Counted from the first letter of the stretch, positions 28,056 through 38,177 are shown. The stretch: DNA of 62,714 nt from Spirochaeta sp. (GCA_007130865.1 SLRR01000165.1:1-62714); one strand, 5' to 3'. The notes: generated from the sequence alone by a model not told the origin. Numbers and translations are program-made.

Positions 28056-28477
28056 CGGTACCCGGTGGAACCGAATCCGCCGGAACCGCGAACGGTACCG
28101 GAGATCTCGGACTCCGAGAAAAACCGGACTCGAGTTACCGGTGCTATAACGATTTGTGCTATCCGCATACCCGGCTCGATAGTCACCGGTGCTTCGCCGA
28201 GATTCACCAGGGGTACGCGTATCTCGCCCCGATAATCGCTGTCGATAGTCCCGGGGGCGTTTATGACGGTAACGCCTTCGCGAGCAGCCAGGCCGGATCT
28301 GGGTCGAACCTGTCCCTCGTACCCTGAAGGTATTTCCATGCGGATTCCCGTCCCCACAACGGTCCGTTCTCCAGGGGCGAGCGTAACCGGTTTCTCCAGG
28401 TCTGCCCGGAGATCCGCCCCGGCTGAACCCTCCGAGGCGTAGTGTGGAAAAAAATCGGGGTGCCCGTGAACGGCCAC
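28052..28477 (-). CDS. dut: dUTPase
   Basis: Hydrolyses dUTP to dUMP and pyrophosphate, keeping uracil out of DNA and feeding dTMP synthesis. All five trimeric-dUTPase motifs are visible: SAGADLRA, RPRSGLA, GTIDSDYRGEI with the catalytic aspartate, RIAQIVIAPV and the C-terminal RGSGGFGSTG. I place the start at the GTG at 28477, which gives 141 residues and matches the family N-terminus. It lies 11 bases past the pnp stop. An upstream GTG pair (28525/28522) would extend it into pnp. The only strong GGAGG lies 16 bases before the chosen start, so the start is uncertain. Confidence 0.9.
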   Translation of the reverse strand: MAVHGHPDFFPHYASEGSAGADLRADLEKPVTLAPGERTVVGTGIRMEIPSGYEGQVRPRSGLAAREGVTVINAPGTIDSDYRGEIRVPLVNLGEAPVTIEPGMRIAQIVIAPVTRVRFFSESEISGTVRGSGGFGSTGYR

Positions 28478-28487
28478 CCGGATCTGA

Positions 28488-30704
28488 TCAGTTCCTCCGT
28501 CCGCCGGAGTCGCGGTATCCACCACCGGATCGTCCTCCGTCGCGACCGCCGCGTCCGCCGCCCGGACGTCCGCCTCGGCCGCCGTCACGTCCCCCGCGGT
28601 CGCCGCCGCGGTCTCCACCACCGGCTTCATTCATGCCCTCGTAGATGAGGCTGAGGTTGACGCGTCCCATTTTGTCAATTTCCACTATCTTGACATCTAC
28701 TTCCTGACCCATGGAGAGCACGTCTTCGACCTTATCGATACGCTGGGCGGACATCTTGCTGATATGACAGAGACCTTCCCGGCTCGGGAGAAACTCGATA
28801 AACGCACCAAAATCGGTTATGCGCTTTACGATGCCGGGATAGACCGCGCCGATCTCCGGTTCTTCCAGAAGCTGTTCAAAACTGCCTTTAGCCTGGTCGG
28901 CGGCGGCTTTGTCCTTGGAGTAGATCGTAACGGTGCCGTTATCGTCAAAGTTGACTTGCACGCCGAACTTCTCGGAGATCGCCTTGACGGTTTTGCCGCC
29001 GCTGCCGATAAGCAGTCCGATCTCGTCAGGATCGACCTTGAAACTGAGAATGCGCGGCGCGTGCTCCGAAAGCTCGTCCAGGGGTTTACCGATCACCTCG
29101 CCCATGCGCTCCAGGATGTGCATACGTCCACGCTTGGCCTGCTCGAGAGCCGAGATCATGATCTCGCGGGTGACGTTCTTGATCTTGATATCCATCTGGA
29201 ACGCGGTGATTCCATCTTCCGTACCGGCTACTTTGAAGTCCATGTCACCCAGGTGATCCTCGTCACCGAGGATGTCACTGAGCACGACGGAGTTCTCGCC
29301 GTCGGTAACCAGGCCCATAGCGATACCCGCTACCGGCTTACTCACGGGAACACCCGCAGCCATCAGCGCCAGGGAGCCGGAGCAGACCGTGGCCATCGAA
29401 GAAGATCCGTTGGACTCGAGCACTTCGCTCACGATGCGCAGCGTATAGGGAAAATTCTCTTTGGTGGGCAGAACTGCTTCCAACGCTCGATGCGCGAGAT
29501 GACCGTGTCCGATCTCGCGACGTCCCGTACCGAGTCGACCTGTTTCACCGACGGAGTACGGCGGGAAATTGTAGTGGAGCATGAAGTTCTCACGACGGTC
29601 GCCGTCGATATCGTCCATGATCTGCTCGTCGTACATCGTTCCGAGCGTTACAACTGCCAGCGCCTGTGTCTCTCCGCGTGTAAAAAGCGCGCTACCGTGA
29701 GTACGGGGCAGAAGGTTGGTAACACAGTCGATAGGCCGGATATCTTCGAGAGAGCGTCCATCGTTCCGTACTTTCCTGTCGAGAATCGACCGGCGGACCA
29801 CGTCCTGCTCAATATCACCGAGAAGCGCCTTTACCTGGCGGGTCTGGGTTTCATCTTCCAGCTCCTCGGCGAACTTCTCCATCACGTCCTGTTTAATCTG
29901 CCTGATCGCGGTCTGACGTGCTTGCTTCACTGGAACGAAGCACGCTTCCTGGTATCGCGGCAGGGCGTATTCCCGGATCTGGTCCGCGATCGCGAGAGGA
30001 GGAGGATCCTCTACGAGGGGAAGTTTGTCCTTTCCTGCGAGTTCGCGCAGTTCCTCCTGCGCACGACAAAGTTCAAGAATCACCTCCCGGGCTTTGTCGA
30101 TCGCCTCGAGCATCAACTCCTCGCTCACCTGCCGGGCGCCGCCTTCCACCATGGTGATACCGTCTTTGGTACCGGCCACGATTATTTCCAGGTCCGATTC
30201 CTCCACCTGGTCGAACGTCGGATTGATGAAGAAGTCGCCGTTCTTTGCACATATTCGTACCGCTCCGACAGGACCGTCGAAGGGAATGTCACTGATGTGC
30301 ACCGCGGCGCTCGCAGCGACCATTGCGACGACGTCCGGGGGATTCACCTGGTCCGTAGATACGGTAGTGGGGACCACCTGGATCTCGCGCATGAATTTCT
30401 TAGAAAAAAGTGGTCGCATGGGACGGTCGATAAGCCGGCATACCAGGACTTCCTTATCCTTGGGCCGACCTTCCCGTTTTAGAAACCCTCCGGGTATCTT
30501 TCCCGCGGCGTAATACTTCTCGTTGTATTCCACCGAGAGCGGGACAAAATCAAGCCCTTCCCGGGGTTCGTCGGCGCAGGTGGCGGTAGCGAGTACCGCG
30601 GAACCGGCGTAGGTTGCAAACACGGCGCCGTTGGCCTGTTTCGCCATGCGGCCGGTTTCCAGAACCAGGTCCTGTTCACCTACGCGAATTGTTACCTTAT
30701 GCAT
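28488..30704 (-). CDS. pnp: polynucleotide phosphorylase with RGG-rich tail
   Basis: Phosphorolytic 3'-to-5' exoribonuclease of RNA turnover. The 738-residue protein has two RNase PH domains, the second with [18 protein letters not shown] and [12 protein letters not shown]. An alpha-helical linker, a KH domain ([20 protein letters not shown]) and an S1 domain ([18 protein letters not shown]) follow. After the S1 domain comes an unusual ~47-residue tail of RGG and GGR repeats (residues ~692-738), the kind of disordered RNA-binding segment seen in some RNA helicases. The ATG has AAGGA about 9 bases upstream. The order rpsO-pnp is conserved in bacteria. Confidence 0.96.
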   Translation of the reverse strand: MHKVTIRVGEQDLVLETGRMAKQANGAVFATYAGSAVLATATCADEPREGLDFVPLSVEYNEKYYAAGKIPGGFLKREGRPKDKEVLVCRLIDRPMRPLFSKKFMREIQVVPTTVSTDQVNPPDVVAMVAASAAVHISDIPFDGPVGAVRICAKNGDFFINPTFDQVEESDLEIIVAGTKDGITMVEGGARQVSEELMLEAIDKAREVILELCRAQEELRELAGKDKLPLVEDPPPLAIADQIREYALPRYQEACFVPVKQARQTAIRQIKQDVMEKFAEELEDETQTRQVKALLGDIEQDVVRRSILDRKVRNDGRSLEDIRPIDCVTNLLPRTHGSALFTRGETQALAVVTLGTMYDEQIMDDIDGDRRENFMLHYNFPPYSVGETGRLGTGRREIGHGHLAHRALEAVLPTKENFPYTLRIVSEVLESNGSSSMATVCSGSLALMAAGVPVSKPVAGIAMGLVTDGENSVVLSDILGDEDHLGDMDFKVAGTEDGITAFQMDIKIKNVTREIMISALEQAKRGRMHILERMGEVIGKPLDELSEHAPRILSFKVDPDEIGLLIGSGGKTVKAISEKFGVQVNFDDNGTVTIYSKDKAAADQAKGSFEQLLEEPEIGAVYPGIVKRITDFGAFIEFLPSREGLCHISKMSAQRIDKVEDVLSMGQEVDVKIVEIDKMGRVNLSLIYEGMNEAGGGDRGGDRGGRDGGRGGRPGGGRGGRDGGRSGGGYRDSGGRRN

Positions 30705-30737
30705 GTAGACATTTCCTTGTTTTCTTTGAGACGAGGA

Positions 30738-31007
30738 TTACTTGCGTAATCCGAGCTTGGCGAGAACGTCGCGGTAGGCTTCAAGATCTTTCCGTTTCAG
30801 GTAACGCAGCAGCCGTCGCCGTTGCCCGACCAGCTTGAGAAGACCGCGACGTGAATGGTGGTCCTTTTTGTGAGTCTTCAGGTGCTCCGTGAGGTCCTGG
30901 ATTCGCGTGGTGATCAGCGCGATCTGGACTTCCGGTTTGCCCGTATCCTTGCCGTCCTTGCCGTACTGCTCGACGACGGCGCGTTTTTGTTCAACTGTTA
31001 CCGACAT
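30738..31007 (-). CDS. rpsO: 30S ribosomal protein S15
   Basis: Primary 16S rRNA-binding protein of the 30S platform. The 89 residues match the family length. Typical motifs are [23 protein letters not shown], with [12 protein letters not shown] represented here as [14 protein letters not shown], and [16 protein letters not shown]. The ATG at 31007 has AAGGAG about 8 bases upstream and overlaps the ribF 3' end by 17 bases. In many bacteria S15 represses its own translation; no leader structure can be judged here because the leader is coding sequence of ribF. Confidence 0.97.
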   Translation of the reverse strand: MSVTVEQKRAVVEQYGKDGKDTGKPEVQIALITTRIQDLTEHLKTHKKDHHSRRGLLKLVGQRRRLLRYLKRKDLEAYRDVLAKLGLRK

Positions 31008-31797
31008 TGATTCTACTCCTTGGAATCACGTAGTGAAATTTTGTGATTCGCGGTTCCCAACGGAGATTCCCTTCTTCGGATATCTCCATCATGCCCTCGC
31101 GGCTTGAGTCCTCCCCTTTGAAGGTACACCGATACCGGCCGGGAGGGGGTAGCAGTTGCTCCGGTTTACAGGAATCTTCCTGCGAACCCGGCGAAACGGC
31201 CAACCCGTAGGGCCGTCCGAGCATCCGGGCGGCCTGTTCCAGATCCCCAGCCGCGACGGCACGACGGATGCGGGAACTGCTAATCGAATCCTCATTATCT
31301 TTTAGCGCAGGTACGATGTCAACCCTGATACCCCTGGTGGTAAGCCATGACCGGAGTTCCTCCGGCCCGGTGTCCCGGTTGTGTCCAAGGTGAAAATTGA
31401 ACCCCGCCACCATCAACTGCAGACCCGGAAACACCTGGAGGAGGCGTTCAAGAAAAACGGCCCCCGGCATCCGGGCAAATGCGGAAGAAAACTTCACCAC
31501 CACCGCTTCCCGGACCCCGAAACGCTGGAAAAGCTCCAGTCGCTCGGCAGTGGTCGAGAGAATCCCGGCAAACGAGCCCGCCCGCGTTATGGTGGCCGGG
31601 TTGGGATCAAAGGTCAGCACCGCGGGGATTCCGTGGTCCAGTGAGGTTGCATCGGAAACGACCCGGTGCAGGAGTCGCTGGTGTCCGCGATGAACGCCGT
31701 CGAACACACCCAGAGCAAGGCTTATCGGCCGATCCGGAAACGTCGTGACTGGTGGAACAGACGGATCCTTCCAGTCAACAGTGGTCATCGTGCTCAC
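30991..31797 (-). CDS. ribF: FAD synthetase (RibF N-terminal domain only)
   Basis: Nucleotidyl transferase that adenylates FMN to FAD. The 268-residue protein has the family motifs [17 protein letters not shown] and LTFDPNP, with [19 protein letters not shown] and the [18 protein letters not shown] block. RibF is normally a two-domain enzyme with a C-terminal riboflavin kinase. Here the sequence after ~residue 195 (from the [10 protein letters not shown] block) is short and lacks the kinase signature (FPTAN). It therefore looks monofunctional. It starts with a GTG at 31797 overlapping the truB stop (GTGA), with an ATG three codons inside. The position between truB and rpsO is the usual one for ribF. 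Confidence 0.87.
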   Translation of the reverse strand: MSTMTTVDWKDPSVPPVTTFPDRPISLALGVFDGVHRGHQRLLHRVVSDATSLDHGIPAVLTFDPNPATITRAGSFAGILSTTAERLELFQRFGVREAVVVKFSSAFARMPGAVFLERLLQVFPGLQLMVAGFNFHLGHNRDTGPEELRSWLTTRGIRVDIVPALKDNEDSISSSRIRRAVAAGDLEQAARMLGRPYGLAVSPGSQEDSCKPEQLLPPPGRYRCTFKGEDSSREGMMEISEEGNLRWEPRITKFHYVIPRSRINVGNS

Positions 31798-32738
31798 GAA
31801 AACACTCCCGCGTATCTCCAGCCGCGGTCGGAGTACCGGCAGAGCGCCAGTTCCCTTCCCGTTTTATCCACCAGGAGGACTACCGGAGGCGCGCCAGGAG
31901 TATTATTACCCGCTTCGGCGCCTCCCCCCTGGGTAATCCGGTCCAGTTCCAACCGGAGGTGCGCCATGCCGGGACGGGAGAGCGGGATCCCCGAAAGAAT
32001 TGCCTCCCGAAGATCCTCCGGAACGGATGTTTCTCGCACCGTACCGAGTCGCCGCAGAGCTTCCGGGATCGGCCACAGAAAACGCTCCGGCGATTCCGAC
32101 TCGAGAAATTCATCGGGAGTAACCGCATCCGCTACGGAAAAGGGACCCACAGATCGGCGATGCAGGGCGACAAGGTATCCTCTTGAACCGGCGGCACGGG
32201 AAACGTCGCGCGCCAGGGAACGTATATATGTGCCGCTGCTGCACGCTACTGTCATGCGGTACCGACCGGTGGTGGTATCGATCGGTTCCAGGGACAGCTC
32301 GTCAACGCGGACGTTCCGAGCGGGGATCGTTACCGTCTCGCCGCGACGGGCCAACTCGTAGGCACGACGACCGGAAACGTGTATCGCCGAGTACGCTGGA
32401 GGGATCTGTTCTATCGTTCCCCGGAAACGAGGCAGAACGTCCTGAAGCGCCTCGTTTGTGGCCGGTTGAGCCCGGTCGATTATGGTACCTTCCGGATCGA
32501 GCGTATCGGTTTCCGCGCCCAGTTGCAGAGTCGCTTCGTAGGTCTTGTCCAGAGCGGTAAAAAGAGAAGCCAAGCGCGTGGCTCGTCCCACCATGAGTAT
32601 CAGCAACCCTGAGGCAAAGGGGTCAAGCGTTCCGGTGTGTCCGATCTTCCTGGTATCGAGGGAGCGCTTCAGCGGCCCCAGGATACCGGTCGAACTCGGA
32701 CCGGACCGCTTATTGAGGAGGAGAATCCCGCTCGTCAT
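31794..32738 (-). CDS. truB: tRNA pseudouridine-55 synthase
   Basis: Makes pseudouridine at position 55 of the tRNA T-loop. The 314-residue protein has the family start SGILLLNKRSGPSS. The catalytic motif KIGHTGTLDPFASGLL supplies the nucleophilic aspartate. KTYEATLQLG, IPPAYSAIHVSGRRAYELAR and CSSGTYIRSLARD follow. The ATG at 32738 lies 29 bases inside the 3' end of rbfA, so it depends on upstream translation. The ribF GTG overlaps its stop. The cluster rbfA-truB-ribF-rpsO-pnp is the common bacterial order. Confidence 0.96.
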   Translation of the reverse strand: MTSGILLLNKRSGPSSTGILGPLKRSLDTRKIGHTGTLDPFASGLLILMVGRATRLASLFTALDKTYEATLQLGAETDTLDPEGTIIDRAQPATNEALQDVLPRFRGTIEQIPPAYSAIHVSGRRAYELARRGETVTIPARNVRVDELSLEPIDTTTGRYRMTVACSSGTYIRSLARDVSRAAGSRGYLVALHRRSVGPFSVADAVTPDEFLESESPERFLWPIPEALRRLGTVRETSVPEDLREAILSGIPLSRPGMAHLRLELDRITQGGGAEAGNNTPGAPPVVLLVDKTGRELALCRYSDRGWRYAGVFS

Positions 32739-33126
32739 CGTTTGTGGATGTCGACGTGTTTGCGTTATCCGCCTGTACCGTAGCGTCGATCCTGCGGATG
32801 ATCCTCTGCGCCTCTTCGATACTGTGGTCTTCCACGAAGCGGAGGAGCGGCGTGGTGCGTGTGTGGAGTACTTTCCCCAAACGGCCCTGCAGGTACCCCG
32901 CGGCGGAGTTCAGTCCTTCCACGGCGCGGCGCGCGTGGTTTGGATCCTGGAGCATCGTAGATACACCGATCCTTGCCGTAGCGGCATCCTTGGCGAGCTT
33001 GATATAGCTGAATGATACCAGGGTATCCACCCGGTGGTCCTTGATCTCCCCGCGCATAAGCAGTGTGCTCAGCTCATGGAGAATCCGGGACTCCAACCGG
33101 GCGTGTCGTGTCTCGTCCATTGCCAT
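32710..33126 (-). CDS. rbfA: ribosome-binding factor A
   Basis: KH-type assembly factor needed for 16S rRNA 5' processing and 30S maturation. The 138-residue protein contains the family pattern RLESRILHELSTLLMRGEIK, SFSYIKLAKDAATARIGVS, and GRLGKVLHTRTTPLLRFVED. The last ~20 residues are polar and low-complexity. The start is the ATG at 33126, preceded by GAGG 8 bases upstream and lying 14 bases past the infB stop. A longer reading into infB is not supported. Its 3' end overlaps truB. Confidence 0.93.
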   Translation of the reverse strand: MAMDETRHARLESRILHELSTLLMRGEIKDHRVDTLVSFSYIKLAKDAATARIGVSTMLQDPNHARRAVEGLNSAAGYLQGRLGKVLHTRTTPLLRFVEDHSIEEAQRIIRRIDATVQADNANTSTSTNDDERDSPPQ

Positions 33127-33139
33127 GATTGCGACCTCG

Positions 33140-35827
33140 TCAGAGTTTCTTGGCCACTTCCTTGACGATGTAAGCTTCAAGAGTATCGCCCACCTGGACG
33201 TCCTGTACTTTGTCTACGCCAATTCCGCACTCGTATCCGGCGTCGACCTCTCTCACGTCATCCTTGAACCGTTTCAGAGAAGAGATCGAGCTCTCGTGGA
33301 TCATCACATCATCACGGAAGACACGAACCTTGGCGTTACGCTGGAACTTTCCGCTGGTGACGTAACTTCCGGCGACGATACCAATCTTGGGAACCTTGAA
33401 TATCTCCCGCACCTCGGCGGAACCGATCGTCTGCTCCTTGAGATCCGGTTCGAGCATTCCTTCCATGGCGGAACGGATATCTTCCACCGCGTCGTAAATG
33501 ATGTTGTACTTGCGTATCTCCACCTTTTCCCGTTCCGCCGCCACCATGGCGCGCGGGGTTGGTCGAACATGAAACCCGATCACGATCGCGTTCGAGGCAC
33601 TGGCAAGCATTACATCGCCCTCGTTGATCGCGCCCGCCGCGGAGTGAATCGCCACAAGTCGTACCTCCGAGGTGCTCAGACGCTCCAGGGCGTTCTGGAG
33701 GGCTTCCACCGATCCGTGGACATCTCCCTTGATCACTACCTTGAGTTCCTGTACCGCCCCCTCCTGGATACTGTCGTAGAGATTGTCCAGAGTGACTTTC
33801 TTGACGTTTTTCGCCGCTTCAACCCGTTTCAGCTCCTGGCGCTTCGTACCAACCTGGCGCGCGGTGCGGTCGTCCTCGGTTACCTGGAACGGGTCGCCCG
33901 CGTCGGGAACACCGTCGAGTCCGATAATCTCTACAGGCGTCGAGGGAGGTGCGATGCTAATCTTCTGTCCGCGGTCGTTGAACATCGCCCGGATCTTTCC
34001 GGAGTATATACCGGCAACGAAGGCGTCTCCGACGTGGAGGGTTCCTCGCTCGACCAGAACAGTGGCTACCGTTCCACGACCCGGATCGATCCTGCTCTCG
34101 ATGATCTTACCCTCGGCGGCGCGGCTGAAGTTCGCCTTGAGTTCCATGACCTCCGCCTGAACAAGCACCTGGCTGAGGAGGTCTTCTATTCCCTCGCGCT
34201 TCAGTGCCGAGACTTCCACCATCGCGATATCGCCGCCCCAATCCTCAGCGATCAGGCCTTGCTCGGAAAGCTGTTGCTTGGCGCGATCCACGTTGGCTTC
34301 AGGCAGGTCCACCTTGTTTATCGCAACGATAATCGGGACTCCCGCTTCCTTGGCGTGATCGATCGCTTCTTTGGTCTGGGGCATGACGCCGTCGTTGGCG
34401 GCAACAACGAGGATTACGATATCCGTAATCTGTGCGCCCCGGGCACGCATGAGCGTAAACGCCTCGTGACCAGGTGTATCCAGGAACGTTATCGTTCCCT
34501 CGTTGATAACAACCTGGTACGCACCGATATGCTGCGTGATTCCCCCGTGTTCGTCCCCGGCCACGTCGGTGGATCGGATAGCATCCAGGAGTTTGGTTTT
34601 ACCGTGGTCCACGTGACCCATAACGGTGACGATCGGCGGGCGATCCCGAAGGTCCTCTTCTTTGTCTTCGTCCGTTTCAATGATCGTTTCGTCGTAAAGT
34701 GAGACAATATTGACTTTACAGTCGTACTCAGCGGCGAGAATCTCCGCGGTTTCCGCGTCGATCTGCTGGTTGATCGTGACCATCATGCCCATGCTCATCA
34801 GTTTACCGATGAGTTCGTTGGCTTTGAGGTTCATTTTTCGGGCGAGCTCACTCACCGTGACGACCTCCATGATGTCGATCACCTTGGGAACCGGATTAGC
34901 CTTGGGCTGAGGCTTCTTCCGGTTGTACCGGAGCTCTTTTTCCTGAATTCGGTCGTCCCGGTCGTAGCCACCGCCGCGGGTCTTTCTGCTCTTGTAGAAT
35001 TTCTTGCCGGGTTGTTTGTTCTGTTCTCCCGGAGGACCTCCCGGTGTGCCCGGACCGGGGCCACGCCCGGGTCGCGGAGGACCGCCGGGAGCACCGCCGT
35101 AACGTTGCGGTGTGGGGCTTCCCCCGCCGTATCGCTGAGGTCCGCTGTCATATCTTCGACCCGGAGGGCCGCCGGGTCGACGGCCTCCCGCCTGTCCGCG
35201 GGGGCCTCCGGGACCACCAGGTCCGGCGGAGCCGCGGGGACCACGGCCGTAGGTGTCGCTGCCGGGGCGGCCACCCTGAGGACCGCCACCTTGAGGACGG
35301 CCACCCTGAGGACGGCCGGGTCCGGGCGGACGTCCGTTACCGGTAGTACGAGGTCCCGGGCGCGATTGCTCTCCCGGTCGGGCGGGTCCCGGTCGGCGGG
35401 TCTGTGCCGCGGGCCGCTCAGGACGCGGGGGCCGATCCTGGGCAGAGGAGTCTCCGGGAGCGTCGGCACCCGTTTCCGGCGAGGATTCCGAAGGTTTCCG
35501 TGCTGTCTCGTCGGTACGCTTCGGTTCCGAAACCGTCGCCGACTCCCCGGCAGCAGTTTCCGGGGTGCTCTTCTTAGCGGCCGCTTCCGTCGGCTTCGAC
35601 GCTTCCGCGGACCGTTCCTGAGAGGGTGTTTCCGCGGACTTAGAAGCGGACGTCCCGGTGGTTTCTTCCACCTCGGGCTGCATCTGTTCGCGTGTTTTCG
35701 GCTTTCGCTTTACAACAACGCGTACCTTCTTCTTCTCCGGCTTCTCCGAGGCCGATTCGGCCTTTTTCTCCGGTTTTTTCTTGATCAGCGTTGCCTTCGG
35801 TTTTTGTTTATCCTGTTCCTCTGCCAT
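33140..35827 (-). CDS. infB: translation initiation factor IF-2
   Basis: GTPase that brings initiator tRNA to the ribosome. The 895-residue protein has an N-terminal ~320-residue disordered part, first Lys/Glu/Ala-rich and then Pro/Arg/Gly-rich with a repeated GGRPQ-type unit around 35280-35310. The G domain follows, with G1 [14 protein letters not shown], the DTPGHEAF switch and NKVD, then the beta-barrel domains II-IV. The start is the ATG at 35827 with AAAGGA 5-6 bases upstream. A reading extended to 36043 overlaps nusA and gives nonsense. It is co-transcribed with nusA and rbfA. Confidence 0.96.
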   Translation of the reverse strand: MAEEQDKQKPKATLIKKKPEKKAESASEKPEKKKVRVVVKRKPKTREQMQPEVEETTGTSASKSAETPSQERSAEASKPTEAAAKKSTPETAAGESATVSEPKRTDETARKPSESSPETGADAPGDSSAQDRPPRPERPAAQTRRPGPARPGEQSRPGPRTTGNGRPPGPGRPQGGRPQGGGPQGGRPGSDTYGRGPRGSAGPGGPGGPRGQAGGRRPGGPPGRRYDSGPQRYGGGSPTPQRYGGAPGGPPRPGRGPGPGTPGGPPGEQNKQPGKKFYKSRKTRGGGYDRDDRIQEKELRYNRKKPQPKANPVPKVIDIMEVVTVSELARKMNLKANELIGKLMSMGMMVTINQQIDAETAEILAAEYDCKVNIVSLYDETIIETDEDKEEDLRDRPPIVTVMGHVDHGKTKLLDAIRSTDVAGDEHGGITQHIGAYQVVINEGTITFLDTPGHEAFTLMRARGAQITDIVILVVAANDGVMPQTKEAIDHAKEAGVPIIVAINKVDLPEANVDRAKQQLSEQGLIAEDWGGDIAMVEVSALKREGIEDLLSQVLVQAEVMELKANFSRAAEGKIIESRIDPGRGTVATVLVERGTLHVGDAFVAGIYSGKIRAMFNDRGQKISIAPPSTPVEIIGLDGVPDAGDPFQVTEDDRTARQVGTKRQELKRVEAAKNVKKVTLDNLYDSIQEGAVQELKVVIKGDVHGSVEALQNALERLSTSEVRLVAIHSAAGAINEGDVMLASASNAIVIGFHVRPTPRAMVAAEREKVEIRKYNIIYDAVEDIRSAMEGMLEPDLKEQTIGSAEVREIFKVPKIGIVAGSYVTSGKFQRNAKVRVFRDDVMIHESSISSLKRFKDDVREVDAGYECGIGVDKVQDVQVGDTLEAYIVKEVAKKL

Positions 35828-35879
35828 ATCTTTCCTTTGTACGATTGTACCGAGAGCGTGGTCCCTCTGTAAACAGCCC

Positions 35880-37550
35880 TTACTCCTCCTCACCCGGTTC
35901 GACGATCTCCACGAACTCCGTGAGAATCGTTCGAATCGCTTCCGCTTCCTCCGGGGAGAGTTGTTCGATCGATCCGAGATCGTCCGGATCGAGGGACACG
36001 AGCTGTTCCAGTTCGCTGATGCCGGCCTGACGAAGTTTCTCAACGATCTCGTCGGTCATGTCGGGGAGTTCCGCGATTGACGTTACCACGTCTTCCTCGT
36101 CATCGCTGTCGACGTGACCTTCTTCGAGGTCGTCCTCTTCGTCTTCCTCATCTTCATCGTCGCCTTCATCTTCATCGTCGCCTTCTTCGGCGTCGTCGGT
36201 TTCCTCGTCGTAATCGTCATCGTACTCGTCTTCATCGTAGGAACCGTCCTGTTCCACGATTTCCACGTTGTCGGCGATGATTTTGCTCAGGACTTCCGCG
36301 TTGTCCGCGGTCATTCCCTCAAGATCACGCAGCTCTTCCTCTGAAAGACCTACTACCTCTTCGATAAGCGTTATCTTGTTCTCCGCGAGAACGCGCACGA
36401 TCTCGTTGGTTATTCCCGGGAGTTCCGCCACGGAGGTGATCTCGTCTTCCGGTTCGTCCGAGTCGCCGAAGAGCATGGAGACCGCCCGCTTGGATTCTGC
36501 GGCGAGATCCATTTCTCCGAACTGTTCCATCGTTTTCACGTCGATGCTCCAGTCGGCAAGGCGGTTTGCCAGGCGCACGTTGAGACCCTGCTTACCTATG
36601 GCCAGGGACAGCTGATCCTCCGGTACGATGGCCAGGGCCTGGCGCCGCGGTTCGTCAAGCACGACCACGTTGGACACTTCCGCCGGGGAAAGTGCGTTCT
36701 TTATGAGGACTCGCGGGTCGGAGTCGTACTTCAGAATGTCGATCTTCTCCCCTTCCAACTCCCTCACGATCGCCTGAATTCGTACTCCTCGCATTCCCAC
36801 GCATGCTCCCACGGGATCTACGTCGTCCCGGGTTGAACTGACCGCGATCTTGGTACGATACCCGGCCTCACGGACGATTCGCACGATCTCGACCGTTTTC
36901 CCGTAAATCTCCGGTACCTCGATCTCAAAGATGCGTTTCACCAGGTCGGTGTGGGTCCGGGAGAGCGCGATCTGGAGACCGGTGCCGCTCTTGGCAACGT
37001 CCACGATAAGCGCTTTAATTCGATCGTTTGGACGATATACTTCCCGGGGAGACTGGTACCGTTTGGGCAGAATACCTTCTGCTTTACCGAGGTCGATAAA
37101 TACGTTTCCGTTCCGTTCACGCTGGACGTACCCGATTACGAGTTCACCCACCTTGTCGATAAACTCAGAGTAGAGCGTGTCTTTCTGTATTTCCCTGATC
37201 CGCTGGCGGGCACGCTGTTTGGCGGTCTGAATCGCCACCCGGTCGAACTCCTGAGGGTTGATCTCAATGAGGAGTTCGTCTCCCACTTCACATTCTTCAT
37301 TCAGCTCCAGAGCGTCGGCCAGGGATATTTCCGTTACCTCGTCTTCTACATCCTCCACGATCTTCTTCTGCGCAAAGAGCGTAACCTCGCTACCGTCGTC
37401 CGAGAACTGGACCACGGCGTTTTCGTCCTGACCGAATTTGCGTTTGTACGCGGCGAGAAGAAAATCCTCGATCACGCTGATCAACAATTCCTCGGAAATA
37501 CCTTTGTCACTAACGACGGCGCGGATCGCGTCCGCAAGACCTGTTGCCAT
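35880..37550 (-). CDS. nusA: transcription termination/antitermination factor NusA with acidic linker
   Basis: RNA polymerase-binding factor that controls pausing, termination and antitermination. The 556-residue protein has the N-terminal RNAP-binding domain and an S1 domain (GELVIGYVQRERNGNVFIDL). Two KH domains follow (VGACVGMRGVRIQAIVREL; LAIGKQGLNVRLANRL). Two helix-hairpin-helix type C-terminal repeats come next (SVAELPGITNEIVRVLAENK and SIAELPDMTDEIVEKLRQAG). Between them lies a ~47-residue almost purely Asp/Glu stretch (residues ~438-484). The ATG has AGGAGG upstream. It sits in the rimP-nusA-infB operon, where NusA often regulates its own transcription. Confidence 0.96.
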   Translation of the reverse strand: MATGLADAIRAVVSDKGISEELLISVIEDFLLAAYKRKFGQDENAVVQFSDDGSEVTLFAQKKIVEDVEDEVTEISLADALELNEECEVGDELLIEINPQEFDRVAIQTAKQRARQRIREIQKDTLYSEFIDKVGELVIGYVQRERNGNVFIDLGKAEGILPKRYQSPREVYRPNDRIKALIVDVAKSGTGLQIALSRTHTDLVKRIFEIEVPEIYGKTVEIVRIVREAGYRTKIAVSSTRDDVDPVGACVGMRGVRIQAIVRELEGEKIDILKYDSDPRVLIKNALSPAEVSNVVVLDEPRRQALAIVPEDQLSLAIGKQGLNVRLANRLADWSIDVKTMEQFGEMDLAAESKRAVSMLFGDSDEPEDEITSVAELPGITNEIVRVLAENKITLIEEVVGLSEEELRDLEGMTADNAEVLSKIIADNVEIVEQDGSYDEDEYDDDYDEETDDAEEGDDEDEGDDEDEEDEEDDLEEGHVDSDDEEDVVTSIAELPDMTDEIVEKLRQAGISELEQLVSLDPDDLGSIEQLSPEEAEAIRTILTEFVEIVEPGEEE

Positions 37551-37583
37551 CCTTCTTAATCCTCCTGCTTACTCGCTCCGCTC

Positions 37584-38042
37584 TTACTCTTTGAGCTGAG
37601 CTTTCACTATCGACCCTGGAACGAAGCGCATCTCCGCGCCGTCCTCAAGCTGTAAAAGGCAGTGCTCCCGGTCGGCGGCGATTACCGTGCCGTGAACCCA
37701 ATCGTTCCGCCCCTCCGGCAGGACGGTCACGTCTTTACCGAGGAACACTTCAAACTCATGAAAGCTGGTGAACCGACGCGTCAGTCCGGGTGAGCTGAAC
37801 TCGACCCGTACGTCCCGGGGAGTCTCGTCGTCGCTGAGCAGGATCTCTATCCGCGGTTGCAGCGCGCGATGGATCTCCGCCAACGCATCCAGATCAACCC
37901 CGTCCGGATGATGCAGTACACAATGCACATGCATCCGTTTATGAACCACCTCCGATGAGAACGCCACCAGACCGTACCCGTGGAGTTCCACCACCGCACG
38001 GATCTCATCCGCCACGGGGCCTTCCGGTTTCCGGTACTGCAT
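37584..38042 (-). CDS. rimP: ribosome maturation factor RimP
   Basis: Assembly factor for the 30S subunit. The 152-residue protein has the family features: an N-terminal alpha/beta domain, then VEFSSPGLTRRFTSFHEFEVFLGKDV-type sequence (the usual SSPGLxRPL motif). A C-terminal SH3-like barrel follows (VHGTVIAADREHCLLQL). The start is the ATG at 38042 with GAGAGG 5 bases upstream; the GTG/ATG at 38069 would place the start inside the terminator hairpin. It is the first gene of the rimP-nusA-infB-rbfA operon. An intrinsic terminator lies only ~26 bases upstream. Confidence 0.92.
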   Translation of the reverse strand: MQYRKPEGPVADEIRAVVELHGYGLVAFSSEVVHKRMHVHCVLHHPDGVDLDALAEIHRALQPRIEILLSDDETPRDVRVEFSSPGLTRRFTSFHEFEVFLGKDVTVLPEGRNDWVHGTVIAADREHCLLQLEDGAEMRFVPGSIVKAQLKE

Positions 38043-38067
38043 GATTACCTCTCTCGTGCCGCGGTAC

Positions 38068-38096
38068 AAAAAAAAGAGTCGGCGCGGCGACTCTTT
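38068..38096 (-). terminator. intrinsic terminator in the rimP-nusA leader
   Basis: On the minus strand AAAGAGTCG (38096-38088) pairs with CGACTCTTT (38081-38073) around a 6-base CCGCGC loop. It runs straight into a T tract (eight T in total, 38075-38068). It lies about 25 bases before the rimP ATG and about 25-30 bases after the predicted promoter start. It is therefore either a leader attenuator or the comF terminator. Confidence 0.85.
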
Positions 38097-38125
38097 GCTG
38101 TCCAGGGCAGTAAGCTGTCTCTGAA

Positions 38126-38154
38126 AATCTATTCCTAAACGCCGAGTTGGTCAA
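38126..38154 (-). promoter_or_regulatory. promoter of the rimP-nusA-infB operon (predicted)
   Basis: On the minus strand TTGACC (38154-38149) and TAGATT (38131-38126) are separated by 17 bases, between the comF stop and the terminator hairpin. The predicted start is near 38119, giving a ~77-base leader that contains the complete terminator. Confidence 0.65.
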
Positions 38155-38177
38155 TACTCTTTTGATTCTCCTTGGGT

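Noticed and set aside
35270-35320. Tandem 15-base repeats in infB as a possible repeat element
   Set aside because: They encode the Pro/Gly/Arg-rich unit of the IF-2 N-terminus and stay in frame; they are part of the gene.
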